DNA of 64,000 bases from Lamellibrachia satsuma (Eukaryota; Annelida; Polychaeta; Sabellida; Siboglinidae). The stretch spans positions 3,892,501-3,956,500 of the forward strand of contig BSQZ01000034.1 of assembly GCA_033239005.1 (NCBI GenBank), written 5' to 3'. The notes beneath the pieces are model-generated. The model worked only from the letters and a program-made list of their open reading frames with translations. It was not told the origin of the DNA and searched no databases. Positions 23,179-35,329 of this stretch are shown in pieces; the stretch's first letter is position 1; the number at the start of each line of letters is the position of its first letter. A program made the translations under genes and the position numbers.

Positions 23179-23184
23179 TTTATT
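23179..23184 (-). terminator. Polyadenylation signal of gene 2
   Basis: AATAAA on the minus strand, about 60 bp after the gene 2 stop codon, at a typical distance. Confidence 0.5.
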
Positions 23185-23242
23185 TCCAAAACAAATGAAA
23201 AAGGGGAAGTGACGCAGGCAATAATACAGAGGTGTCCCTAAT

Positions 23243-23418
23243 CTAGACAATAGCTTCATCGACGTCTTCCACGTCGAGCTCCTCGACGATGATACGCACT
23301 GTCGATGTCCACCCGATGTAACTGTCGCCAACCTGTCTAACACCCTGGCTCACACAGTCGCCAATGTTCCATTCAACACGCACGTTGCCAGCCGGCAAGC
23401 CTCGGCAGTATCCCTCCA
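23243..23418 (-). CDS. Gene 2 exon C
   Basis: 176 bp, acceptor GTTTCAG, stop TAG at 23245-23243. It contains VEGYCRGL, GDC and YIGW. Confidence 0.9.
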
Positions 23419-25156
23419 CTGAAACAACATGTTGTACCTAGTCACCAGGAGATACATACACTTCGATTTACATTAAAATATATATAAATGCTGACAAACA
23501 GAACATCGTAATATTGCAATAAGTTTTATTAAAATTGCATGTTATAAAAACAACAAAAGACCGTATGCAACTTATCTCTGGAATGTTTTTTAAGTCAGGT
23601 TAACCGAGATTGTCTGCTACAGGCTAGTAATGGTCTGTATTTATTAATATCAAAATTGACATTTCGTTTGCAAAATGGAACACAAAATGAATGGCAAATA
23701 TGCAAAGAGTGGAATATTAATTTTAGGATAATTTTGAGTTTCCATAAAAATAAATATTACTATCTAGATGTACTAATTATTTTTTTTACAAATATTTCAT
23801 TAAATAATCACATTAAATAGTAGCGAGGTTGTTTGAATTACATGCTTACTGACGATTTTCATCAAAGATACGCGGATAAATGAAGGAAACTAGCTGCGTA
23901 GATATGTCCATTTTAAACGGAGCTCAAGAAGACAAATACATTTCGTATCGTTTTCTTACCGTAGTAAGGAGTAAGCATTTCGACATTCTTTGTGTTGCTT
24001 ATGATCGGAGTGTCTATGGTCTTCGGTTGGCTGCACTCGTGGCCGTTAAGGGTGAAGTACAGACGTCGACAGGATGTGCCGGTGTTACCTTTGTGTATCA
24101 GTCGAAAGTCGCCGTTCCACGCGACCCGAAGCACCGTGTTGTATTGTTTCTTGACGAAGTCACACCCCTGAAGTTTATATGTTATCATCATCATCATCAT
24201 TATCAACTTCTTATTCGTCTTCGTCACCGTCGTCATCATCACCGTCATCATCATCATCGTAATAATCAATGTCATCGTTCTCGTTATCGTCATCATCATC
24301 ATCATCCACCATCGCAACCAACACCGCCACCGCCAGCACATCCACAACCACCACCACCACCACCGCCTCCACATACGATATGTGGAAATATTTGATTTTA
24401 ACACGTGTGATAGTTAATCTGTAAAGAAAATAAGTTCAATTAAGTAGCCTACCATTATGACACCGTTTTCTCTATCGTCATTCAAGGCTCGTCTTGAACA
24501 TTGCTTCAGATTCGCTAAAACATCAACAGTAAAAATGATACAGACATAAACTGTTGAAATGAAGTGTTAACTGCAACACAATTGACTCCCTATCGTATAA
24601 TTGAGCAACTCGTTTTAACACGTATGCTTGATTCAGTGCTGTGATATATAAATGCATTAATGGAAATACATACATACTTTTTTCAAGACAAATGCATGAG
24701 TATGTTTTATCACGGACGTCAAAGCAATAAACAACAACATACTGAGCAGAATTAGTCAACTAGTCATTGGCTGTGCTGACTTGGTGGACATTTTGTGTTT
24801 AAGTATTAACATTGTATGTGCAAATAAATTGTGATAAGTTATCTTCGCATAATGGTGTATCCTTGCAGTGAGCGATTATTAATACGACGTATGGTGTCAA
24901 GTGTGCCGAAATACCAGCTATAGGCCATACCGCTTTTCTTTGTCGCCAGTTCCTGTCGCAACTCTTGTATCTGAGCGTGTAGCTCACTCTTCTTCACGTA
25001 GTTGGTGTCAGCGCCGTAACTGCAGGGTTGGCCGCAGCCTCTCTCCGGCACATTCACAGTGCACGCGCACAGGGGATCTCGCGGCAACGTACTTTGTGCG
25101 TCAACGGCGCAAACGAAGGCTGGCAACAGGCTGAAGAGTAAAATCGGTATCGCCAT
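23243..25156 (-). CDS. CTHRC1-like secreted protein, gene 2 (4 exons)
   Basis: The exons are A 25156-24931, L 24514-24453, B 24167-23960 and C 23418-23243. All have GT-AG borders, with phases 1, 0, 1, giving about 223 aa. The leader is MAIPILLFSLLPAFVCA, then LCACTVNVPERGCGQPCSYG and the helix AQIQELRQELATKK. The linker LKQCSRRALNDDRENG follows. The CTHRC1 domain has [34 protein letters not shown] (Leu replaces the usual Trp after Arg-Arg), then VEGYCRGLPAGNV, WNIGDC and YIGWTSTVRIIVEEL. It is the most compact gene of the cluster (1.9 kb). The intron between L and B holds a CAT/CAC-rich low-complexity tract. No stop or frameshift was seen in any exon. Secreted, possibly a signalling or matrix cofactor by analogy with CTHRC1. 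Confidence 0.88.
23960..24167 (-). CDS. Gene 2 exon B
   Basis: 208 bp, acceptor ACTTCAG, donor GTAAGA, phases 0 and 1. It encodes the first half of the CTHRC1 domain and ends LTPYY plus one base. Confidence 0.88.
24180..24370. repeat. CAT/CAC-rich low-complexity tract
   Basis: Interrupted CATCAT and CACCAC runs in the gene 2 intron between L and B. His/Pro- or Met/Trp-rich open frames across it are artefacts. Confidence 0.9.
24453..24514 (-). CDS. Gene 2 exon L (62 bp)
   Basis: Acceptor GTTTTAG, donor GTAGGC. It is five codons shorter than exon L of genes 1 and 3 at its 5' end but keeps KQCSRR and the terminal GVIM. Confidence 0.82.
24931..25156 (-). CDS. Gene 2 exon A
   Basis: The ATG at 25156 is supported by alignment with gene 1 exon A. 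The donor is GTATGG, phase 1. The conserved promoter block of genes 1 and 3 is not recognisable upstream, where CT-rich simple sequence (25200-25240) lies instead. Confidence 0.85.
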
Positions 25157-25452
25157 TCTATGGTGTTATGCGTTGTGTCGGTACGATAGCTGTGTCTCTC
25201 TATTCCTATCCCTCTCGCGCGCGCTCTCTCTCTCTGCCTTTATATACGCCCCTTGATATGGCCAGACGTTTAATACATAACTTCTGGTGGCAAACGCAAT
25301 TACTTGAAAAAGGTGTGGCGTAGCAAGCTTTAACACGATACAGATGAGAAACAGATGAAAAATATCAATGTTTACAGCAGGGTTGGTATCGTATTGCTTA
25401 GATGGAATGTTTGCTGTCGGCAATTTGCGTGCCTGGTAGCCGCCGTGTTCAG

Positions 25453-25455
<3 letters not shown>

Positions 25456-25505
<50 letters not shown>

Positions 25506-25521
25506 TGTGCGTTTGTGTGTG
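25456..25521. repeat. (GT)n microsatellite
   Basis: About 30 GT units, mostly pure. Confidence 0.95.
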
Positions 25522-25529
25522 TATAATTC

Positions 25530-26590
25530 AGATCTGAGTGAAACTCTGTCACCTAACCCATTTCGATCGACTCCGTTTTATCGGCAGCAGGACTGTGAGT
25601 GACAACGACACATAGCCTCATTGTTAAGACCTGTCTGTATAAGTTGTGCATTCACAGTTGTAGCACGTTTGACTGATTTGGACACTTTGGCCTTGTGCGC
25701 TGATGACATACACTACAACTTGAAATCGCTAAAAAAAACACATTAGCAACAGTTCTGGCGTTTCGTAAACTAACAGGCACACAACTTCAAGTTTAGCTGC
25801 ACAGTACACTACCGTGTGTTATATATTACTATAAAAGGAGTTATAATGCTGCAAATGTTACATTCTGCAAATTGGTGATGATGTGAGTGTTGAATAGATG
25901 CATGAAGTCTTACAACACGTGTAACTTGATTATGTTAAACAACCATTTAAAATCTAAAAAAATGGGTAGAACGAACTCGCCACTTTAAAATGCCCTTCAC
26001 CGGGGTATGGGCGGTTCCGATATACAGGACGAAATGCTTCACATGTACTCAGTAATATTCTGAATCCGCTCTGAAAACAAAAACAAATATTACACACATG
26101 AGAGATAAAGGCGGTTTGTTTGAGTTTAATGAAACTGGTCCAAAACCACTGATCACATAACGTATGAATCGCTCCTGGCACCCTCAATCGGACTGGCAAA
26201 TATTCTACAATGGTAATGTTACTGCAACAAAAACAGGTTTTATTTCCCTCACTCATTAGAAGTAGTGGTAGGTAGATGTTCTACGTTACGCCCTCTGGCC
26301 TATGTGTTGTGAAGTATGTACGCATGAGCAATTAAATTTGCATCAAGTTTCTCGCCACAGCGTAACGGCTTGTCGTACTACATACGGCGCAGCTGCAATT
26401 TATTCTACAAATAGCTCATATACACTTTTTAAAGTATTACCTCATTTACGTATTATTTATCCTCAATAATATTATTCTATCATAATATAGTTTATACAGT
26501 ATTAATGATGTAAGGTGCAATGGTGGTTAGAGAAATAAAATACAACTCTTGTTCGTGTGTCAACAAGGTTTTGAAGAGGACATAACCCAT
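25530..26590. other. Non-coding stretch, nothing recognised
   Basis: No exon, transposon motif or member of the local repeat families was recognised. Confidence 0.4.
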
Positions 26591-27120
26591 ATGTATGTGT
26601 ATGTGTATGCATGAGAACGTACGTGTATGTATGTTTGTTTGCCTGTATGTATGTATGTATGTATACATGTTTGTGTGTATGTGTGTATGTATATATGTTT
26701 GTGTGTATGTATGCATGTATGTGTATGTGCATATATATGTTTGTATGTATGTATGTATGTATGTATGTATGTCTTGATGAATGTACGTACGTACGTACGT
26801 ACGTATGTACGTACGTAATGTACGACATATATGTACGTGTATATGTTTCTGTGTATGTGTGTACGTGTGTATGTATGCATGTATGTATGTATAATATATG
26901 TATATATTTATATACATATGTCGATGTATGCATGTATGGGCGTATATATGTATGTATGTATGTATATATGTTAGTGTATGTATGTGTGCATGTATGTATG
27001 TATGTATGTATGTATGTATGTATGTATGTATGTATGTATATGTGTGTATGTGTGTATGTGTGTGTATGTGTGTATGTGCGTATGTACTTATGTATGTATG
27101 TGTGTGTATGTATGTATGCT
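26590..27120. repeat. (GTAT)n compound tetranucleotide array, about 530 bp
   Basis: GTAT with GTGTAT variants and a central (GTAC)n patch near 26785. The array at 43455-43640 has the same GTAC-then-GTAT composition on the same strand. The long open frames (177 and 143 codons) are periodic artefacts. Confidence 0.96.
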
Positions 27121-27446
27121 TTCAGTGGAAGGGACAGCAGTTAGCAGAGAAACTTGTCAGCATTAAACCACTAGAAACACAACACTACATAATATAGTAG
27201 CAGGAAACGATAAACAAGACGGTCAGGTAATTTTTTTCAGAGGAATGGTTCAAGTAAGTGTAGGTATCAATTGCATGTTACGCGATATGGATGGGACTGG
27301 TGTTTACGAAGGTTTCGAGCATGGTATGCATCGTCTTTGTTTCTTAGTATGATCGCTCATACTCCATCAACACGTTCGTGTGTTTCATTTTCACTGCTGT
27401 AAAGTCATCTGATCCAAAGGTGGATACTGTCAACAACGAGGACACT

Positions 27447-27447
<1 letters not shown>

Positions 27448-27488
<41 letters not shown>

Positions 27489-27660
27489 AACGCACACACA
27501 CACGCGCGCACACACGTATTGTGCAGCACTGTATCTCCAGCGATTCTGAGTCAGTGGTCGATTATGTTCGTGACACAGACATACTGGTTATCCAAGTGGA
27601 TCATTTTGCCAAAAGGCCGTGGATGGAAGCACATCAAATAAGCCCAACCACATAAAATCG
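27448..27660 (+). repeat. (CA)n tract plus dispersed unit shared with 36830-36990
   Basis: After the CA/CGCA run, CAGTGGTCGATTATGTTCGT and GGATCATTTTGCCAAAA recur in inverted orientation at 36.83-36.99 kb, also next to a GT array. It looks like a repeat unit that carries or seeds a dinucleotide tract. Confidence 0.6.
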
Positions 27661-27717
27661 ACGCAACGTATAAACCATGTAATGGGGACACTATATCTAC
27701 TGTGACATTACATTACA

Positions 27718-29060
27718 ACTTTTACTGGTGCCTGCTTTCTTGTGGGGACAAACTTTTATATCTGTTTTGCGTGCAAGGCAGAGTGAATTCTTTTGTCCTT
27801 TTATGTAAACGAGGAACTGATTAGATATATGGAATAATGTATGTAGTCATCAACTGCATGACACGATACATATATTGTTAACACCGATAGTGTTATAGAA
27901 ATGCTTGTATCATTTCGGGAACTTTTGCCGCACTCGGTGTAATTGAAGGGACCTGGAGTAAACTGTCCCACTAGGTATGAGTTCGAGTTATGTTTAACAA
28001 TACAATTCGTCAAAGTAAAATCACCGAGACCAGGCCCACTATTCAAGCTGTTCTGGTTATTTAGAGTATTTAGGTTCGAGTGAAATATTCTTCATTCAGG
28101 AACAATGTGTTGTGCTGTGGTTGCGCTTGTAGTTGTTAATAACAGGATTGTCTCATTTTATAATAATTTTTTGATGGCAGAATTCAGCGTCACACGTTGA
28201 GGCAGAGCCTACCTGGCAAAATGCGACACGCATGCCAGTGGTCGCATATTCCAACCCGGAACTAGTAGATGTCTTCCTTATTTTTGCAATTACATTGGTG
28301 AAGTTGCTCCTGTATTTTTGTACACCGTTAATCCTGAATCTAAGGATAAGGATAAGGATAAATTTTATTTGTCCCAATAGCAAAAAAACATAGATAAATT
28401 ATATTGAACGGCAATATAAATTTTATAAATACATATGATACATGCACATATAGAACTGTACAATATATAATAGCAACTAATAAATCATCAATAAAAGTAA
28501 TACATTATGCAACAACAACCAAAAAAAAAACATATTTGCTGTGGGACGGGAGACTCCTACTAAGACCAACACTGGTCGCTATCGTAGGAGCCACCCAAAC
28601 TAACAATAACAATAAAAGACAGGTTAGCTGTATTTCTACACGTAACTTCAATACTAATGTGTATAGTCGAATACATATGATGAAACCACCTATTGGGGTT
28701 TTAATCGAGATGACCATCGATCTCATCGGTAATACCGACTGCCTGTGTACGCTCCTAACTCCCCGATTCTGGTTGTGCATAGTGGCGCCACCAACCGGGG
28801 TCTGAATAAAGCGAAGCCATTCTCAGTAGGTGGCGCACCTGTTTCTTCCAATAGGACATTCTATCTTACCGCGTAAATGTTTCGGGTTAAGTTTCAATCT
28901 TAAATGGCACGGTCAATTTTGGCTTAGCAGTCTCAACGCTGATAACTTACATGTGTAAACGGAGTTGAATTTGAGTTACAGGCAGAACAAGATACTCCCA
29001 GAATTATTGTGGAAAGCAAGAGGTTGACCTCAGACTAAGAAGGCTTGCCACCTAGTGGGA
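27718..29060 (+). repeat. Duplicated block D, copy 2, with insertion at 28347-28617
   Basis: Aligns with 17447-18299. Relative to that copy it has about 270 bp inserted, starting with AAGGATAAGGATAAGGATAA then ATTTTATTTGTCC. On the minus strand this looks like a non-LTR element 3' end with a (TTATCC)n tail. The block continues past the point where copy 1 is cut by TA repeats and includes GCCACCTAGTGG at 29047. Confidence 0.65.
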
Positions 29061-29199
29061 ACGATTTGAGACAAGAAGGAAGCAGGTGGGGTAACCACAG
29101 AGAGAAAGTATCATCGACACCCAAATCTTAAAATCTGACACGTCCACTTCACACCGAACCTTCTACGTTAAGAGCAAACCACAACGGCAATACCATCTT

Positions 29200-29600
29200 A
29201 AAATGTTGGCTAGGTTCGTATAATTTATGACGCTAAAATGACGTTTCGTGCATTTTTTTCCCTTTTCCGCAACCTAACTCATATTAGTACACTTATAAGC
29301 AGCTGTTTTATGCACATTTTTCCTATCGTAGTATAATTCAACCTTTTCTAACTTACTTGACACTTATTTTGAGTTATAATAACTTCAATAAAATCTCAAA
29401 TCATAAATGTTCCACTTTGTTTATTTCTGCATTTGAACGATCAATCGCCATTAACCGAACATCGTTGGACAGCCCAGTCTTTCCTCTTTATGAATACATA
29501 TTAAGGTCTTGTATAATGTCTAATGCCAATCAACGAGAAACGAGTTGTCATCGCTAAGATCAGAGTTTAATTTTTAAAACGCGGTTGTTCACTGGCTAAT
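29200..29600. other. Non-coding stretch, nothing recognised
   Basis: AT-rich, with no coding or repeat homology recognised. Confidence 0.4.
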
Positions 29601-29619
29601 TCTGCCGTCATTAGGTCAT

Positions 29620-30310
29620 GTGGCTTCATCTGGACAGCCACATTGGCTGTTGGGCTGTTTACAATATGGCGGCCGGCTTTGCTCACGAAATTCATTCCGC
29701 TGCAAATCGAGAGTAATAGTGGTGCAATGTGGGGAAGAAGAAGCAATCTACGGTGCTATACAGCAACAGGAAATGGAGACAACGAAAACAGCAACTGACA
29801 GAATCTCGATCGAAAAGCTGGACAGCGCGAAATGATGAATTAGTCCGTTATGACGCTGGCAAATCTTCGAGTGCAACCGATCAGGAATTTAGTGCCCTTC
29901 GTTTTGACGAAGGGCACTAAAGGCTATGGACTTGTCACATCCAGCAATTTAACAGTAAGAACATACTTTTTCTGCTGTTTCGAATGTTGTGAAAAAGTCA
30001 TACGAATTTGACGATCTTGGAATTGGAAGTGTCTCGTGCTGTCAGTGTCAATGTGACTGTCAACACTCAACTTGACACCGTCACGGGGCATAGCCAGTGA
30101 CCCGCAACTCCCTACAACTATAGTCGACGGAAATAAAGACCCCAATTCAGCATGTCAAGAATGTGGACATGAGTCCATTCAAGTAAACAATGATGAGAGT
30201 AAATCAATAGGTCTGACAGTCTTTGCGATGCTGGAATGCTACAACTGTACAACACGAATGGCTGATAGCTTCACAAGCAGGAAGATGAAGGGCATTGAAA
30301 CGTTTTAGGT
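29620..30310 (+). pseudogene. Possible Mutator-like transposase N-terminal remnant
   Basis: Broken + frames give a basic start (MGKKKQSTVLYSNRKWRQRK), an acidic-serine stretch (SSSATDQEFSALRFDEGH), and then a two-cysteine-pair segment, CQECGHESIQVNNDES followed by VFAMLECYNCTTRM. The C-x2-C ... C-x2-C spacing and surroundings resemble the N-terminal region of animal Mutator-like transposases. This is from memory of the family, and no catalytic region is present. The minus-strand 146-codon frame at 30204-30644 overlaps it and is unrecognised. Confidence 0.3.
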
Positions 30311-30649
30311 AAGCAGTAAAAGTGTCCTTTCCAGTCTCATGTGTGGATTTGGGGCAGCGAAATTCAACATGCATGCCTGTTGCGATTTCTGTTAGGGAAT
30401 TCAACTTTGGGTCGAATGCCAACTTGGAGTACGTTTCATCCCAAGTATCCACTTTTGGCAAGTAACGGGTGAAACTGGGTGCCCTGAAAGACAGTACTAA
30501 CTTGAGTCGACCACGCAGCAAGAAAGACAAAATGAGAATAGACAAGGAGAGAAAGGTAAGACAAAACAACAGCAGACCCACGCGAGGGAAGAGGGCGGTC
30601 TTGTCTATGGTGGTAGATTTTAAGAACTGGGTTTGACACTCCAAGTATG

Positions 30650-31310
30650 AGATTGGAAGTCAGAAAGAAAGGTCCGTTTTAATTGCAATTTTCTCTGTTT
30701 ATGTTTTTTTCTTACGATTGCAATTATTCTGTAACTTTTCTATGTACTTTACGTAAACTTGCAGAGCTGGTTCTAATGACACTAGTTTACAACAGTACAC
30801 ATATATATTTAGTGAATGTTTATCCAAGGCATAGTTTTTGCCGACTTAAATTTTATTTTAAGCTCGTTTTGACAATACAACCATGAAGTAGTTTCTGCCA
30901 TCGACTACAATGTCTCATAATAAAAAAGTGTGCATTTTTTCTTTGTAACTTTGTTAACTATATAATCATGCACCAACACCCAACATTTTAATGTACTGCT
31001 ATCAGGGGATCATATAAAAACTTGTTTCATAAAATAGTTGAAATTTGGAAGAAGAAACACAATCCAAGATGGCCGCCAATTTTCATGGCAACAGCATATT
31101 TTTCGTATTTTGCTTCGCCTGTAGACATAAATTTTTTATCAATATTTTACAAGCCCCCGCGCGCGCGCACGCTCTTCTAAGTATAAGCCGAGTTACAGTA
31201 CGTACACTACGCATATTAATGCATAGATTAACTTACTGGTTTATTCAGTGGCGAATACATTGGCAACGTACAGTACACATAAACACAACAGCTAAACTAG
31301 AGTAACCCGA
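30650..31310. other. Non-coding stretch, nothing recognised
   Basis: AT-rich. A short GCGCGC run lies near 31160. No gene support. Confidence 0.4.
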
Positions 31311-31460
31311 CCAAGGCGCTCTTCCTACTTTCACAACTACCACGACGCGTGACGTCATCACTTCTGCTCTCTATGATATACATAACCAACGCAAAATCTC
31401 ACCGTGTTGTCAGAAAGGGGACAGATTTAGTAAACAAATGCGAAAATATGTAACATAAGT

Positions 31461-32077
31461 TATGGATTGATTAGATGAAATATAACATACAAGGGAAAAA
31501 GTTAATTATACCCCTTTATAAAGCAATAGTTAGACCTCATTTAGAATACTGTATACAAGCATGGAGACCATATCTTAAGAAGGATATAGATACGGTTGAA
31601 CGTATACAAAGGAGAGCAACTAAAATTATTCCAGAACTGAGAGACCTTAGTTATGAAGAACGCCTGAAAGAATGTTGTTTAACAACTCTAAAGACAAGGA
31701 GGTTAAGAGGAGATCATATTGAAGTTTTTAAGATATTGAATGGGTATGAAAATATTGATAGAAATGTGTTTTTCTCACTCAAGAAGGATAGCAGAACTAG
31801 AAGACATGAGGTAAAATTAGTAAAGGATCAATGTAGATTGGACTTCAGGAAGCACTCGTTCTCACAGAGGACAATAAATGAATGGAACAAATTGTCTACA
31901 GATTGTGTAACTGCTAGCAGCGTGAATATGTTTAAAAACAAGGTTAACACATATCTCAGGAGGGCGGGTTATAAGTAGATGAACATTGTTGGACTCTCGA
32001 TAAGCCAATGGCTCCTTTATCCACTTGCCATCTGGGCCTTTGGCTTGGACGTCAAATCTTGTTAAATCTCTTGTTAA
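31461..32077 (+). mobile_element. 5'-truncated CR1/jockey-like LINE with target-site duplication
   Basis: The single open frame 31475-31978 encodes the RT C-terminal region (PHLEYCIQAWRPYLKK, RIQRRATKIIPELRD, INEWNKLSTDCVTASSVNMF). The 3' tail is AATCTTGTTAAATC then TCTTGTTAAAT. It is flanked by ATAAGT at 31455-31460 and 32078-32083. The uninterrupted paralogous sequence at 18.62 kb shows the empty site CATAAGTTGAGC. This is the best-preserved and probably youngest LINE copy in the window. Confidence 0.85.
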
Positions 32078-33779
32078 ATAAGTCGAGCTTGGACGCAAAC
32101 AGCACGGCCATATTATAATGGCAAGTATAGGAATAGGTGTTTACACATATATTGTCGTTTAGCAAGTCTTACTACCGCAATCGGGTTACCTAACAGTACG
32201 GCGCGGCCCTTTAAGATAAGTTTTCCTGTAATAATAATAATAATAATGTGTAATAGTCTTAACTGTAATTGCAAAAGGTTATGTTTATGCCACACGTCAT
32301 AACAGCACCGTCATTTAACGACTAAATAACTGAACATTGAGACTTCACCATATTTTTTATGAAATGTAAACCTATTATTATTTGCAGTTAGAATTCGGCA
32401 GCGGCAGCAGCAGCAGATGTTGTTGTTGTAGGTTTTGGCAGACAACATACAACACCAACTTTAACCCGTTTCATTGAGTGAAAATGTGTTGATTGACACT
32501 ATAACATATTTCACTACAACATGCCAACATTGTCGTTGTACTTATTGTTTCAAGACACCGCTTTCTCTATCTTCATTCAAGTCCCGTCTTGAACATTGCT
32601 TTTTCATAGCTGGCGATCCAAATCCTGCGAACACGAATCGTAAAGGATACATATTTAATAATTTTCCTCCAAAGAATCGAAAGATCGAAAGGTGGTGCAG
32701 GTATATCAGAATAACTCTTAGTCAGATAATGTTAGAAAGAAGTGATCTTGTAATAATATCACCATTGGTCCCAGACCATTGGGTAAAAAATGGACCCAAC
32801 ATAGAAATAAATATTAAACGATATTTTGTCAAGAGTTCCCTAGTTTCCCTCATACAGCATTTCCGCTATTTGTTTGATCAGAACACTATTTCCTGTTTCT
32901 TTATTTATTAGTTAAACTTTTCAAGTATGAACGAATGGATCGGCTTTTGTTGGAGCCAATTAATATTGTGTAATTTGTTTGTGTCCGTATCTACGACGTG
33001 GGTTTGTTTATCTTAGAGAATGATGCATATTAAGTAGGCAAGGACCGGGGTACGATTTAGGGGTGTTTTTTTTAGTGGACTGGACCAGGAGACGGTGATT
33101 GGTGAACTAGTGTCATGTGTTATCCCAGAAACAAGGAGTATAAAAAGAGACTGGATCCACGTGTGGTGGTCCTGCGAGCAGATCGCGGTGAAACAGAACA
33201 CAGGAGGGTCGTTTAGCCCAATGTGGGCGCCCGGGTGTTAAGTGAAGGGCGTGAGTCAGCCATGTGGAAAGTTGTCTATATCGGTATAAAGTTTAGGATG
33301 AGAATGGGAAACGTAAGATAAGTATTGATCGAGCACACGACCGAGAGGCGGAATATATATATATATATAGAAAGGGGTAGATGGCCGATCGTCCATTGCT
33401 TCTATACTCGTGAGGCAACGAAGCGCTTGACGACGGCAGACGATGCGCTCTTCGGCAGAGAAGGCAGTAGATGCCTTATAATCAACGGTGTAGCTGTGGG
33501 CACATGGAGGCGTTTGTAGGGCTAGTCACTCAAAATAAGCCTACCCGCCAATGTTTTTAATCTCCCTGCGGGAGTATTAATGAGAAGGTTTTGGGTGTGT
33601 TAAGATTAGATGTTAGTAGAAGCTTCTACGATTACATTGGGTGATTAACCCCAGTCAGTTTATTAGAAGAAGATTATATTATATTATATAGATCAATGAA
33701 TCTACTGGTTTCCTTGTAAATTACTTAGTAACTATCGTGTATGACATTTTTATTTTCTATCACTTGTCTTTGTTGTCTC

Positions 33780-33936
<157 letters not shown>

Positions 33937-34009
33937 ACACCGTTGAGTTTATGCCATCTGGGTTAAGCACGGCAGCACGAAACTGTCTACATCCTGTTGA
34001 CTATTTGTA

Positions 34010-35325
34010 TGAGTATAACACATAATTATATTGTGCATAACGTGTCAAATACATGTGATTCTTATCGTAGGTCGGTTTTTGTGAATTTGCGTTTTTGACG
34101 ATTTCCAAGAGTTGCGCGTCAATAGTTCTTGGCTCTTTTCATTCGACACCGCTCACAGTGAAGACCCATCGCCGCCAGGCGTCGCATTTAGAACCTGTAT
34201 GCATCAGTTGTTGATCACCATTTCACACGACACGGAATACTGACTAATTTTTCTTCTTCAAATAATCACATGTCTGCAAAACATTACATTTGACTGATTC
34301 TTGCAAATCTGCATGGGAAGGCAGTACGTGAATACAATACCGGTGGCTTGTTATTGTCTACACTGTGTGCCCTCCATTAGCAGACCGCTTTCCCTGTCAT
34401 CAATCTTTCCCCGTTCTAACAATGCTTCACATTTCTCGATGGGGAAATCAATGCACTGTTATTTCAATTATATTACTCACATGCATGACAATTTGATTCT
34501 TTTTAATATGAAGTCATAGCATTATTTGGAACCTTTACAAACACACATATAACACTTTGGAGAAAGAAGATGGTAGTCCTGGTTTGTCGATGTTTAACAT
34601 GAATTACGTAAACAAACGTGTTTCACAGTGTACCTAAATAGTAACGAGACAATCACACCGCGATTATTCATACCTTTGCTGACAGGCGCCATTTTCTCCC
34701 GCAATTTGCTGTTCTCGTTCTTCAACACTGTCCCTGTAGCTTGGTATTATCGCTCACCAGTGTCTGTAGACTCAGTGTAGAGCGATAATCGAATTCTTAA
34801 CACATAGCGACGTGGCCGGCTTATGAACTTCTTTCAAGGGTACATTTGTCTTATAAAACCAGCTTTGGCCTTCGACTACGCCCAGCGTACTTGTTAGCAG
34901 ACTGACGAGTAGAAATGGGTTTGTCTTCCTAATGGAAATGATGTAGAATAGATGCTACTAGATTATGTATACCCAACAGTCAGTAGATCCGTATCTAGCG
35001 AAAACGCCAGTGGTGCGTGAAGGTAGCAGTGACGCATACTACACTTCATGTATGTAATAGTATATAGGTAACATACATCAAATACGTCACGCTAGCGTCA
35101 ACATGCTTCTGCCCCCTCCACCCAGTTCGACAATACACTAGTCACATTATACATGTGGTTTATACAGAGTAATTAGCTGAAATAGGAGAAGATGACCAAT
35201 TGACTATCTGGCTTTGGTTTTGCCTCATATACCCAAAACTAGGATTAAAAGTACCATGCAATCTTTCGCACCAAATAGTCTAGACCACGTGTTAAATACT
35301 CAACTGATAAATACTGTTTTAAACA
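34010..35325 (-). pseudogene. CTHRC1-like pseudogene 5, left arm of inverted duplication
   Basis: On the minus strand: exon A-like 34933-34674 (no ATG, then leader-like FLLVSLLTSTLGVVEGQSW and a frameshifted helix, donor GTATGA), exon L-like about 34435-34375 (keeps DDRESGLLM, donor GT changed to GA), exon B-like about 34265-34075. Exon B reads CDYLKKKN, stop, SVFRVV, stop, NGDQQLMHTGSKCDAWRRW, so the Trp of VAWNG is now TGA. No exon C follows. It mirrors 42105-43365. Confidence 0.8.
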
Positions 35326-35329
35326 TTTT

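Noticed and set aside
23880..24404. His/Pro-rich and Met/Trp-rich frames over the CAT tract
   Set aside because: Low-complexity intron sequence; only 23960-24167 on - is coding.
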